Source: Pseudomonas taiwanensis (GTDB taxonomy: Bacteria > Pseudomonadota > Gammaproteobacteria > Pseudomonadales > Pseudomonadaceae). Taken from it: a stretch of 64,000 nucleotides of DNA. Location of the stretch: contig NZ_QJRF01000074.1 of NCBI RefSeq assembly GCF_013393345.1, positions 62,001 through 126,000 of the forward strand, given 5' to 3'. Of the stretch, positions 45,615 through 55,281 are shown one piece after another (position 1 is the stretch's first letter; the number at the start of each line of letters is the position of its first letter). The notes beneath the pieces were generated by a model. That model did not search any database, had not been told where the DNA came from, and saw only the letters and a program-made list of their open reading frames with translations. The position numbers and the translations under genes are program-made.

Positions 45615-47231
45615 TCAGAACCGGGCCACGCCGAAGCTGTTGGCCTTGAGCGGGCGGACTTCGGCCTCTGCGCAGATATCCAGCAGATAACCCAGCAGTC
45701 GACGGCTGTCACGAGGGTCGATCAGGCCGTCATCCCAGAGGTTGGCGGTGCCGTAGAGTGCGGTGGATTGGCTGTCGAGTTTCTGAGCGGTCACCTGTTC
45801 GAGCATGTCGAGCATCTTCGGGTCGGCCTCCTTGCCCTCCTTGGCGTGTTTTTCCTCGGTGACGATGCGCAGCACCTTGCCGGCCTGGGCACCGCCCATC
45901 ACGGCCGTGCGGCTGTTGGGCCAGGCAAAGATGAAGCGCGGGTCGAGGCCGCGGCCGCACATGGCGTAGTTGCCGGCACCGTAGGAACCGCCCACCACCA
46001 GGGTGAGTTTCGGTACACGGGCGTTGGCCACGGCCTGAATCATCTTCGAGCCGTGCTTGATCACGCCCAGTTGCTCGGACTCGGTGCCGACCATGAAGCC
46101 GGTGGTGTTGTGCAGGAACAGCAGCGGCACGTTGGCCTGCTCGCAGAGCTGGATGAACTGCGCCGCCTTGGCCGCGCCGCGGGGCGTGATGGGGCCGTTG
46201 TTGCCGATCAGTCCGCAGGGACGACCTTCGATGCGCAGGTGGCCGCAGACGGTCTGGCTGTCGAATTCGTTCTTGAAGGCGAGGAATTCCGAGCCGTCGG
46301 CGATGCGGGCGACAATCTCGCGCACGTCGTAGGGCTTCTTCGGATCGGCCGGGACCACGCCCAGCAGTTCTTCGGCGCTATACAGCGGCTCGCGCCATTC
46401 GGCGTGGGCTCGGACCGGCAATTGGGCGTTCCAGGGCAGCATGGCGAGGATGTCACGGGCCAGGCGCAGGGCGTCGGCGTCGTTCTCGGCCAGGTACTCG
46501 GCGGTACCGGCGACCTGGGCGTGCATTTCGGCGCCGCCCAGTTCTTCGTCGCTCGCCACTTCACCGGTGGCGGCCTTCAGCAGGGGCGGGCCGGCGAGGA
46601 ACATCTTGGCCTTGCCGCGAACCACGATCACGTAGTCCGACAGGCCCGGTTGATAAGCGCCGCCGGCGGTGCTGGAGCCGTGCACAACGGTCAGCTGGGG
46701 GATGCCCATCGCGGAAATCCGCGCCTGGTTGGCGAAGCCGCGTGCCCCTTCGACGAAGATTTCCGCAGCATAATTGAGGTTGGCGCCACCGCTTTCGGTA
46801 AGGGCCACCAGCGGCAGTTTGTTCTCCACGGCGATCTGCTGCAGGCGCAGGGTCTTCTTCAGGCCGGTGGGGGAGATGGTGCCGCCCTTGATGGCACTGT
46901 TGCTGGCGCTGATCAGGCAACGAATCCCGGCGATGTAGCCGATGCCAGCGATGATGCCGCCGCCGGCCTGGGTGCCGTCCTTGTCGTCATGCAGTTTGTA
47001 GCCGGCCAGGGAACAGAGTTCGAGGAAGGGGCTGCCCGGGTCCAGCAGCAGGTTCAGGCGTTCGCGGGGCAACAGCTGGCCGCGTTTCTCGAACTTCGCT
47101 TTCGACTCGGCTGCCTTGTCCAGCACCTTCTGCTCGACGTCACGGAAGCTGGAGATAGCCGCGAGCATGGCGTCGCGGTTTCGGGCGAAGTCTTCGCCCT
47201 GGGAATCGAGTTCGGATTGGATGACCGTCAT
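45615..47231 (-). CDS. atuC: Geranyl-CoA carboxylase, beta (carboxyltransferase) subunit
   Basis: A 538-residue carboxyltransferase that transfers CO2 from AtuF biotin to geranyl-CoA. The N- and C-terminal crotonase-like halves are visible: TESGGANLNYAAEIF (about 145-159), GSSTAGGAYQPGLSD and AGPPLLKAATGEVAS, then NGPITPRGAAKAAQF and GGSYGAGNYAMCGRG. The substrate cannot be proved from sequence; the call against methylcrotonyl-CoA carboxylase rests on cluster context. It starts 4 nt after the atuB stop. Confidence 0.92.
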   Translation of the reverse strand: MTVIQSELDSQGEDFARNRDAMLAAISSFRDVEQKVLDKAAESKAKFEKRGQLLPRERLNLLLDPGSPFLELCSLAGYKLHDDKDGTQAGGGIIAGIGYIAGIRCLISASNSAIKGGTISPTGLKKTLRLQQIAVENKLPLVALTESGGANLNYAAEIFVEGARGFANQARISAMGIPQLTVVHGSSTAGGAYQPGLSDYVIVVRGKAKMFLAGPPLLKAATGEVASDEELGGAEMHAQVAGTAEYLAENDADALRLARDILAMLPWNAQLPVRAHAEWREPLYSAEELLGVVPADPKKPYDVREIVARIADGSEFLAFKNEFDSQTVCGHLRIEGRPCGLIGNNGPITPRGAAKAAQFIQLCEQANVPLLFLHNTTGFMVGTESEQLGVIKHGSKMIQAVANARVPKLTLVVGGSYGAGNYAMCGRGLDPRFIFAWPNSRTAVMGGAQAGKVLRIVTEEKHAKEGKEADPKMLDMLEQVTAQKLDSQSTALYGTANLWDDGLIDPRDSRRLLGYLLDICAEAEVRPLKANSFGVARF

Positions 47232-47235
47232 CGTG

Positions 47236-48111
47236 TCACTCCTGGTCCTTCAGCACATCGGGCAGGTAGGCGCGGTGGAAGCCGTTGTAGCCCTTGCTCT
47301 GGCCCGGCTTGGCCTTGGCCAGGGGGAAAGCGCGGCTGCCTTGGCTGGCAGCACCGTCGATACGAATGGTGTTGCCGCTGATGAAGGCGGCGCCGGGGGA
47401 GAGCAGGAAGACGATGGCGGCGGCCACTTCCGACTCGCTGCCGATGCGCTTGAGTGGCACGTGCTCGCGCAGGGTCGGGATGATGGCCTTGAAAGCGCCT
47501 TCATAGGTGTCCATGCCGCTGGAGGCGATCCAGCCAGGCGCCACGGCGTTGACCCGAACCCCTGCATGACCCCACTCGACGGCAGCGGTCTTGGTGAAGT
47601 TCTCCATGCCGGCGCGGGCGGCACCGGAGTGGCCCATGCCGGGCATGCCGCCCCACATGTCAGCGAGCATGTTGACGATGCTGCCGCCGGTCTTGCTCAT
47701 CGCCTGGTTGAACACCTCGCGAGCCACAAGGAAGCCGCCCACCAGGTTGGTGCGCACCACGGTCTCGAAGCCTTTCTGGTTGATCGAGGCGAGTGGGGCG
47801 GGGTACTGGCCGCCGGCGTTGTTGACCAGGTGGTGGATGGAGCCGTGCTCGGCCAGCACGGTCGCGACCATGGCCTTCACTGCGTCTTCTTCACGGATGT
47901 CGCAGGCCTGCCAGCTGGCGACACCGCCGTCTTCGATGATTTCACCTGCGGTCTTTTCCAGCTTTTCCGGCTTGCGGCCGACCAGCACCACGTGCGCGCC
48001 CAAGGCTGCCAGTTCATGGGCGGTGCAACGGCCGATGCCGCTGCCGCCACCGGTGACCATGATGGTCTGGCCGCTGAACAGGCCGGGCTTGAATACCGAG
48101 TCGTAGCTCAT
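47236..48111 (-). CDS. atuB: Short-chain dehydrogenase AtuB
   Basis: A 291-residue SDR. The nucleotide-binding motif is TGGGSGIG at about 20-27, NNAGGQYPAPL follows, and the active-site region is GHSGAARAGMEN, without the usual YxxxK Tyr, as in dienoyl-CoA reductase-like SDRs. This hints that it acts on CoA thioesters. It lies between atuA and atuC. Start at ATG 48111 with GGAAGGA upstream. Confidence 0.88.
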   Translation of the reverse strand: MSYDSVFKPGLFSGQTIMVTGGGSGIGRCTAHELAALGAHVVLVGRKPEKLEKTAGEIIEDGGVASWQACDIREEDAVKAMVATVLAEHGSIHHLVNNAGGQYPAPLASINQKGFETVVRTNLVGGFLVAREVFNQAMSKTGGSIVNMLADMWGGMPGMGHSGAARAGMENFTKTAAVEWGHAGVRVNAVAPGWIASSGMDTYEGAFKAIIPTLREHVPLKRIGSESEVAAAIVFLLSPGAAFISGNTIRIDGAASQGSRAFPLAKAKPGQSKGYNGFHRAYLPDVLKDQE

Positions 48112-48167
48112 TCTTGTTGTCCTTCCGTCTGTCGCGTCGGGGATGCGTTATCCGCGCCTTGCTCTTC

Positions 48168-48230
48168 GTAGGAGCGGGCTTGCCCGCGAATCGCTCGTGC
48201 AGCGCCATTCGCCAGCAAGCTGGCTCCTAC
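48168..48230. repeat. REP pair between atuB and atuA
   Basis: The left unit has core GCGGGC-TT-GCCCGC and the right GCCAGC-AA-GCTGGC, with GTAGGAG and CTCCTAC at the ends. The two units are different but each folds on itself. Confidence 0.86.
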
Positions 48231-48249
48231 GGGCCGGGCGCCGTGTCGT

Positions 48250-50040
<1,791 letters not shown>

Positions 50041-50082
50041 TGGAGTATTCCGCAGCACTGATGGGTGATGGATCGAACACTA

Positions 50083-50098
50083 CCAAGCAAGCGCTTGG
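50083..50098. promoter_or_regulatory. AtuR operator 1 (atuA side)
   Basis: CCAAGC-N4-GCTTGG, a perfect palindrome. AtuR of P. aeruginosa is known to bind two inverted repeats in this same intergenic region. Confidence 0.8.
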
Positions 50099-50128
50099 TT
50101 GAAAAGTGCCTGCCAAGTTCTTTTTCAC

Positions 50129-50144
50129 CCGAGCGCTTGCTTGG
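50129..50144. promoter_or_regulatory. AtuR operator 2 (atuR side)
   Basis: CCGAGC-N4-GCTTGG, with one arm mismatch. It is the inverted copy of operator 1, 46 bp away centre to centre, and covers the atuR -35 element. Confidence 0.78.
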
Positions 50145-50165
50145 GCGCATTAGCCGGCATAGATT
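50137..50165 (+). promoter_or_regulatory. Sigma-70 promoter of atuR
   Basis: TTGCTT (50137-50142) and TAGATT (50160-50165) are separated by 17 nt. The -35 lies inside operator 2, so AtuR would repress its own gene. Confidence 0.65.
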
Positions 50166-50233
50166 TCGTTAATCAAGACAGAGACTTGCGAACCATTCTT
50201 AAGTTGGAATGGCTGAGCGCAGCGGGGAAACGA

Positions 50234-50863
50234 ATGAGCCTTGACGACGAAAAAGCCCAGGCGGTGATGCAGGAACTGGTTGCCAGTGGCCAGATCACCG
50301 ACCCTGAAAGTGCCCGCGGCAAGCTGCTGCAGACCGCCGCCCACCTGTTCCGCAGCAAAGGTTACGAACGCACCACGGTGCGCGACCTGGCCAGCGCGGT
50401 AGGCATTCAGTCCGGCAGTATCTTCCACCACTTCAAAAGCAAGGATGAGATCCTGCGTTCGGTGATGGAGGAGACCGTCCTCTACAACACCGCGCTGATG
50501 CGTGCCTCGCTGGCGGAGGCTGGCGACTTGCGTGAGCGGGTGCTGGCGCTGATCCGCTGCGAACTTCAATCCATCATGGGCGGTACCGGCGAAGCCATGG
50601 CCGTGCTGGTATACGAGTGGCGTTCGCTGTCGGAGGAAGGGCAGCAGTACATCCTCCAGCTGCGCGAGGCCTATGAGCAACTCTGGCTGGGCGTTCTGGG
50701 GGAAGCGCGTGCCGAAGGGTATTTCACTGCTGACCCGTTCATCCTGCGGCGCTTCCTCACCGGTGCCTTGAGCTGGACCACCACCTGGTTCCGCCCGGAG
50801 GGTCCGATGACGCTTGACCAACTCGCCGAGCAGGCGCTGTCGCTGGTGATCAAGGACGCCTGA
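50234..50863 (+). CDS. atuR: TetR-family repressor AtuR
   Basis: A 209-residue TetR repressor. The helix-turn-helix (residues about 30-75) includes TTVRDLASAVGIQSGSIFHHF. It represses the atu operon and its own gene in P. aeruginosa; the same two-operator arrangement is seen here. I start it at ATG 50234 with GGGGA upstream; the frame is open further upstream across the operators and does not look coding. It is divergent from atuA. Confidence 0.9.
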   Translation: MSLDDEKAQAVMQELVASGQITDPESARGKLLQTAAHLFRSKGYERTTVRDLASAVGIQSGSIFHHFKSKDEILRSVMEETVLYNTALMRASLAEAGDLRERVLALIRCELQSIMGGTGEAMAVLVYEWRSLSEEGQQYILQLREAYEQLWLGVLGEARAEGYFTADPFILRRFLTGALSWTTTWFRPEGPMTLDQLAEQALSLVIKDA

Positions 50864-50971
50864 CGGCAAATGTGACGTCCGTCACGTCCCGTTCTGGAGA
50901 ACGTGGGTAGTTGCAACGTTAATCACGTACTCTGCGGCGCAGTGCCGTAACTGCAGGGAGCAGCTGTAGAG

Positions 50972-51793
50972 ATGGAAGTTTGCAGGGGGTTGTCCCTGAA
51001 GGCGTTGTGGGTTGCCGTAGTCCTGCTGATTTCAGCGCCTGTGGTGGCGTCGCAGACCGTGCAGGTCGCCGGCGCGCATTTCCCACCCTACGTGATCAAG
51101 CCGGAATCGGCCGAAGCCAGTGGCCTGCTGCTGGACATGCTCGCTGCACTCAATGAGTTGCAGTCGGACTATCGCTTCGTCGTGCGGCCGACCGCTATTC
51201 CCCGGCGCTTCCGGGATTTCCAGGAAGGAAAGATCGACCTCGCTGTATTCGAAAATCCGGACTGGGGTTGGCAGGGGATTCCTGGCGCACGGATCGACCT
51301 GGGCCTGGAAGATGCCGAAATCTTCATCACCAAGGCTCAGCAGGGTCGTGACCAGCACTATTTCTCCAAGCTGACCGGCAAGCGCCTGGCACTCTACAAC
51401 GGCTATCACTACGGCTTCGCCGGCTTCAATCCCGACCCTGAATTCCTCCAGCGCGAGTTCGACGCGAAGCTCACCTACTCCCACGACAGCAACCTGCGCA
51501 TGCTGCTGCGGGAGCGGGCGGATATCGCCCTGGTGACGCGCTCTTACTTCAACGTCTACCTGGAGCAGAATCCGAGCCTGGCAGGCAGTTTCCTGGCCAG
51601 CGAACGGCTGGATCAGCGCTATCACCACTACGCTGTGCTGAGGCCGGGAGCGCCCATCAGCGCTGCGCAGTTTTCCGCTCTGCTGGACGAACTACGCAGC
51701 GGCGGCCAGTTGCAACGGATATTCGGGCGATACGGGGTGGTGGTCAGGCCAGCCGCAACGGATAGCTCAGTAGCAACAGATGGCAGAGATTGA
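50972..51793 (+). CDS. Periplasmic substrate-binding protein (family 3)
   Basis: A 273-residue secreted protein with a signal peptide (about residues 1-28, ending APVVASQ) and the solute-binding fold starting at VQVAGAHFPPYVIKPE. No transporter is adjacent. It differs clearly from the binding protein at 31095. Its last 50 nt overlap, on the opposite strand, the end of the CPBP gene; both frames look coding to their ends. Confidence 0.82.
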   Translation: MEVCRGLSLKALWVAVVLLISAPVVASQTVQVAGAHFPPYVIKPESAEASGLLLDMLAALNELQSDYRFVVRPTAIPRRFRDFQEGKIDLAVFENPDWGWQGIPGARIDLGLEDAEIFITKAQQGRDQHYFSKLTGKRLALYNGYHYGFAGFNPDPEFLQREFDAKLTYSHDSNLRMLLRERADIALVTRSYFNVYLEQNPSLAGSFLASERLDQRYHHYAVLRPGAPISAAQFSALLDELRSGGQLQRIFGRYGVVVRPAATDSSVATDGRD

Positions 51794-52499
51794 CCGCCAG
51801 ATGCAGCGCAATGGCCAACGAGAGCCGGCCGCTGTAGTGGAACGCCAGGCCGTAACCCAAGCCGGCAACTGCCGCGACTAGCGCGAAGAGTGGGCTGAAG
51901 GGCAGGTGGACGGCCCCGAAGATCGCCGCCGTGAGCAGCACGCCCTTGCGCCCACCCAGCCAGGAAACCAGCATGGGCTGGAGCAGGCCGCGAAACACCA
52001 GTTCTTCTGCAAGCACCGTGGCCAGCAGGTTCACCGCCAGCCACTCCCAGATCATTGGCGGCCATTTCAGCTGCCAACCCACCAGGCCAATCGCCACGGC
52101 CAACGCTGGCACCAGCAACAGCGTTGCCAGCACAGCGAGCGCTGCCCGTTGCGTGGCTGGCGCGGGTAATGCCGGACGACCCAGCCAGCAGGCCAGCAGT
52201 GTCATGCCCACCAGCAACTTGTCCCACGACAGGCGCAAGGAATAGGGCGGAGCATCGGAACTCAATTGCTGTGGCTCAGCCAGGACCAGCGGGCTGAAGC
52301 CCGGCACCAGGTGGGCAGCCAACGCGATGGAGGAAAGCAGGGTGACCGTCAGCCAGAGCCGGGCTGGCAAGTGGTGTTCGGCGAGAACCCAGCCGGAGAA
52401 GGCGACCCCCGCCAGCAGCGCCCCCACTTCCACGCCACCCAGGCCCTGTCCGAGGGCGAGGACGACGAGCGGAAACAGCAGTTGCAAATGAAGCGGCAT
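51744..52499 (-). CDS. CPBP-family intramembrane metalloprotease
   Basis: A 251-residue membrane protein with about seven hydrophobic segments. The three family motifs are visible: AEELVFRG (Glu165, Glu166, Arg170), FGAVHLP (His198) and ALHLAVN (His233, Asn237). Relatives process prenylated proteins or confer immunity to peptides. Start at ATG 52499 with AGGGAAG upstream; the frame is open further but into non-family sequence. The small DUF2897 gene lies just upstream on the same strand. Confidence 0.88.
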   Translation of the reverse strand: MPLHLQLLFPLVVLALGQGLGGVEVGALLAGVAFSGWVLAEHHLPARLWLTVTLLSSIALAAHLVPGFSPLVLAEPQQLSSDAPPYSLRLSWDKLLVGMTLLACWLGRPALPAPATQRAALAVLATLLLVPALAVAIGLVGWQLKWPPMIWEWLAVNLLATVLAEELVFRGLLQPMLVSWLGGRKGVLLTAAIFGAVHLPFSPLFALVAAVAGLGYGLAFHYSGRLSLAIALHLAVNLCHLLLLSYPLRLA

Positions 52500-52551
52500 G
52501 CCACTTCCCTGTGGCGATGCCGCAGTCTGTTCTTCAGAAGAGGGCACGGGC

Positions 52552-52719
52552 TCAGCGGTCCTTGGCTTCCTTGGCATCCATTTCGGCATTGCGCTCGCGG
52601 ATGCGCTTGAGTTGCTCTTCGGTCAGCGGCAGTTTCTTTGCCGTATCGCGCAACACCATCAGGCTACCGACTATGGAGCCGATGGCCAGGACCAGTATCA
52701 GCCAGGCATACCAGGGCAT
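52552..52719 (-). CDS. DUF2897-type small membrane protein (55 aa)
   Basis: A short gene found by reading the minus strand. It encodes a 55-residue protein with one N-terminal membrane helix (about residues 4-22) and a basic, helical tail (KKLPLTEEQLKRIRERNAEM). This fits the DUF2897 family of unknown function. The start is ATG 52719, with GGGAG correctly spaced; the ATG six bases earlier abuts the ribosome-binding site. It ends 52 bp before the CPBP start, on the same strand. Confidence 0.75.
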   Translation of the reverse strand: MPWYAWLILVLAIGSIVGSLMVLRDTAKKLPLTEEQLKRIRERNAEMDAKEAKDR

Positions 52720-52828
52720 GATCATCTCCCGCGGAATGGGGTGGTTACTCTATTCGATTGTGCGCGCCTTTCCACGTTCCCGAGAATCATTCATTTCGAT
52801 AGGCGGCTGCGCACGAGCCGCCTTCAGG

Positions 52829-53305
52829 TCAGCGGGAGCTGCATCCTCCGGCCTGTTCTGCCGGTACTTCCAGTAGACGGGCGCGCAGCGTGTCGTAGGT
52901 CCAGTTGAACAGCAGGGTGTAGGGCAGGAAGAACAGCAGCAGCCCGATATCCAGCACGAACGCCTCCAGCAGTCCGATCGACAGCCACCAGGCCGCCAGC
53001 GGCACCAGCACCAGGATCAGGCCCAGTTCGAACAGCACGGCGTGGATCATGCGCACCGACAGGGTGCGCTGAAATCCGATGCGCTCCTGGGCACGGTCGA
53101 ACAGGCTGTTGAAGAGCATGTTCCAGAGCATCGCCACGGTGGAGAACATCAGGGTCAGCGCACCCATATGCGCCAGCGATTTGCCCAGTACCAGCGACAG
53201 TACGGGAGCGGTCAGCAGCACGGCCAGGCCCTCGAAGGCCAGGGCATGGAAAACCCGCTCCTTGATGGATTTGTTCAGGGCGGCGGTGGTGGTGGTCCGG
53301 GTCAT
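52829..53305 (-). CDS. PACE-family multidrug/chlorhexidine efflux transporter
   Basis: A 158-residue protein of four membrane helices made of two similar halves (KSIKERVFHALAFEGLAVLL and RTLSVRMIHAVLFELGLILV), the tandem bacterial transmembrane pair typical of PACE proteins such as AceI. These export chlorhexidine and short diamines by proton antiport. Start at ATG 53305 with AGGAG upstream. A divergent LysR gene is adjacent, as in many PACE loci. Confidence 0.9.
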   Translation of the reverse strand: MTRTTTTAALNKSIKERVFHALAFEGLAVLLTAPVLSLVLGKSLAHMGALTLMFSTVAMLWNMLFNSLFDRAQERIGFQRTLSVRMIHAVLFELGLILVLVPLAAWWLSIGLLEAFVLDIGLLLFFLPYTLLFNWTYDTLRARLLEVPAEQAGGCSSR

Positions 53306-53395
53306 GGTGCTCTCCTGGCTCCCAGTGAAGACATGCCCTGTATTCTCATCGGTCGATGGGATAGGGTTAAGTGAGACGCCATCGGGAAAACCGAT

Positions 53396-54283
53396 ATGAA
53401 CTACTCGCCTGAATCCCTTGAAGCCTTTGCCCAGGCAGTCGCCCTTGGCTCCTTCAGTGCCGCTGCGCGCAAGCTGGGCAAGAGCCAGTCCACCGTCAGC
53501 GAAGCCATCGCCCGGTTGGAGATCGACCTTGGGCTGGAACTCTTCGATCGCAGCAGCCGACAGCCGCAGCTGACCGATGCCGGCCGCGCCCTGCTGGGGC
53601 GCGTCGATGAGATCCTCGCCGCATCCGACCGTTTGCAGCACGCTGCGGCGCAATTGGCGGGCGGGCTTGAACCTCGGGTCAGCCTGGCGCTGTCGGACGC
53701 CTACCAGTCGGCGCAGTACGAAGAGCGCCTGACGGAGCTGGATCAGCGCTACCCCGACCTCGAGTTCGAATGCCTGATCGCCGAGCATCACGACGTGATC
53801 GAACTGGTCGTACAAGGGCGCGCCACCCTGGGTCTGTTGGCGGCACAGGGCAGCTACCCGCCGGAGGTGGGCTCGGCGACCGTGGCCGAGCGGGCGGACT
53901 TCGGCTTGTTCGCGGCGAGGGAGCACCCGCTCGCACAGCTGGCCGATGTACGGGAAAGCGACCTTGCCGGCTGGCGGCTGCTGCGCCTGAATACCGTGGG
54001 CGACGCCATGGCGCTGGATGACGAGCTGCCGTTCAGCGGCGGCCGTTGCTGGTCGGCGCCGAGCTACCTGATGCTGCTGGATATGGCCAGCAACGGTTTT
54101 GGCTGGGCGGAGCTGCCGCGTTGGCTCGTCAGCGGCTACGCCAACGGACGCCTGAAGGAGTTACAGGTGCCCGGCTGGCCGCGCAGCCAGGCGGTGGATG
54201 TGGTCTGGTCCCGCCAGCGTCCGCTGGGGCCGGCCGCGAGCTGGTTGCTGGAGCGCCTGCTGGACCGTCCCTCGGTGCGCTGA
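53396..54283 (+). CDS. LysR-family regulator, divergent from the PACE gene
   Basis: A 295-residue LysR regulator. The N-terminal helix-turn-helix (residues 3-60) has FAQAVALGSFSAAARKLGKSQ, followed by a ligand-binding domain. The divergent orientation with a 90-bp spacer suggests it controls the PACE efflux gene, as AceR controls aceI in Acinetobacter. Start at ATG 53396. Its ligand is unknown. Confidence 0.9.
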   Translation: MNYSPESLEAFAQAVALGSFSAAARKLGKSQSTVSEAIARLEIDLGLELFDRSSRQPQLTDAGRALLGRVDEILAASDRLQHAAAQLAGGLEPRVSLALSDAYQSAQYEERLTELDQRYPDLEFECLIAEHHDVIELVVQGRATLGLLAAQGSYPPEVGSATVAERADFGLFAAREHPLAQLADVRESDLAGWRLLRLNTVGDAMALDDELPFSGGRCWSAPSYLMLLDMASNGFGWAELPRWLVSGYANGRLKELQVPGWPRSQAVDVVWSRQRPLGPAASWLLERLLDRPSVR

Positions 54284-54327
54284 AACCGTTCTGGTAGCCT
54301 TGGCCCGGTTGTTCAAGGAGGAAGGAC

Positions 54328-55071
54328 ATGCAGATTCCCGTCACCATTCAAGCCGGCCTCTGGGGCTGGCTCGCTGCCAGCAGCCTGTTGATCGGCGCCG
54401 CCATCGGCTTCCTGGTGAAGCTGCCGCAGAAGGTGGTGGCTTCGATCATGGCCTACGGCAGCGGCGTGCTGGTCGCTGCCCTCTGCTTCGGCCAGATTCC
54501 CGAAGCCGAACGCATCGGCGGTCTCTGGCCAACCATGGCGGGGCTGCTGGCCGGTGGTGCCGTGTTCGTCCTGGCCAGCCAGTACATCGATCACCTGGAG
54601 CGCCACCATCGCGGTAAGAGCAGCAACGGCGGAAGCGGTATGGTCGCCTTGCTGATCGCCGTCGGCGCCTTTCTCGATGGCATTCCCGAATCCCTCGGCT
54701 TGGGGTTGGGACTGCTGGACGGTGGCAAGGTCAGCCTGCTGATGCTGGTGGCGATCTTCCTGGCCAACCTGCCCGAAGGCCTGGCCAGTGCGGCGGGGCT
54801 GCGTGAGGAAAAGCGCAGCGGCTGGGTGGTGTTCGCGCTCTGGGGTGTGATCGCGTTGCTGTCCGGACTCGCGGCCATGGCCGGTCCGGGGCTGTTCGCC
54901 GACCTTCAGCCCCATTGGCTGGCCTTCGCCCTGGGATTCTCGGCAGGGGCGGTGTTGTGCATGCTGGTGGATACCCTGATCCCTGAGGCTTTCGAGAGTA
55001 CTCACGCCTGGACGGGGCTGATCACGCTGGCGGGGTTTATGACGGCCTTTGCCCTCGATCATCTCGTCTGA
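54328..55071 (+). CDS. ZIP-family metal transporter
   Basis: A 247-residue membrane protein with about eight hydrophobic helices. The key metal-binding helices are DGIPESLGLGLG (about 112-123) and LANLPEGLASAAG (about 149-161), where the paired polar residues of ZIP proteins lie. It would import zinc or another divalent ion, or belong to a related group of unclear direction. A His-containing loop (HLERHHRGK) may bind metal. Start at ATG 54328 with AGGAGGA upstream. Confidence 0.87.
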   Translation: MQIPVTIQAGLWGWLAASSLLIGAAIGFLVKLPQKVVASIMAYGSGVLVAALCFGQIPEAERIGGLWPTMAGLLAGGAVFVLASQYIDHLERHHRGKSSNGGSGMVALLIAVGAFLDGIPESLGLGLGLLDGGKVSLLMLVAIFLANLPEGLASAAGLREEKRSGWVVFALWGVIALLSGLAAMAGPGLFADLQPHWLAFALGFSAGAVLCMLVDTLIPEAFESTHAWTGLITLAGFMTAFALDHLV

Positions 55072-55211
55072 GAGCCTGCCTACACGCTGCTGCGCGTCTG
55101 AAATACTGCGTTGAAAACGGCTTCGAAATGCTCATTTACAGCTCGTAGACTCCGCTTTCTCAGCCGTTTTCGCCTTGTCTTTCCATAGCTCGCGAGCGCG
55201 TAAACAGGCTC
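55072..55211. repeat. MITE-like nested palindromic element (140 bp)
   Basis: The ends are inverted: GAGCCTGCCTACACGC and the inverse of GCGCGTAAACAGGCTC (12 of 16 match). Inside, GAAAACGGCT (55113-55122) pairs with AGCCGTTTTC (55162-55171). The whole element is built as nested inverted repeats. I recall very similar sequence in other Pseudomonas intergenic regions. It starts at the last base of the ZIP stop codon. Confidence 0.7.
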
Positions 55212-55281
55212 CATGAGGCAGCGGTGCGCGCCGGCTTCCGCTACAATGCGCGCCGTTTCCGATTCGTATGAGATTTCCTCC

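Noticed and set aside
50099-50233. Upstream extension of AtuR
   Set aside because: It would code across operator 2 and the atuR promoter; the ATG at 50234 has a ribosome-binding site.
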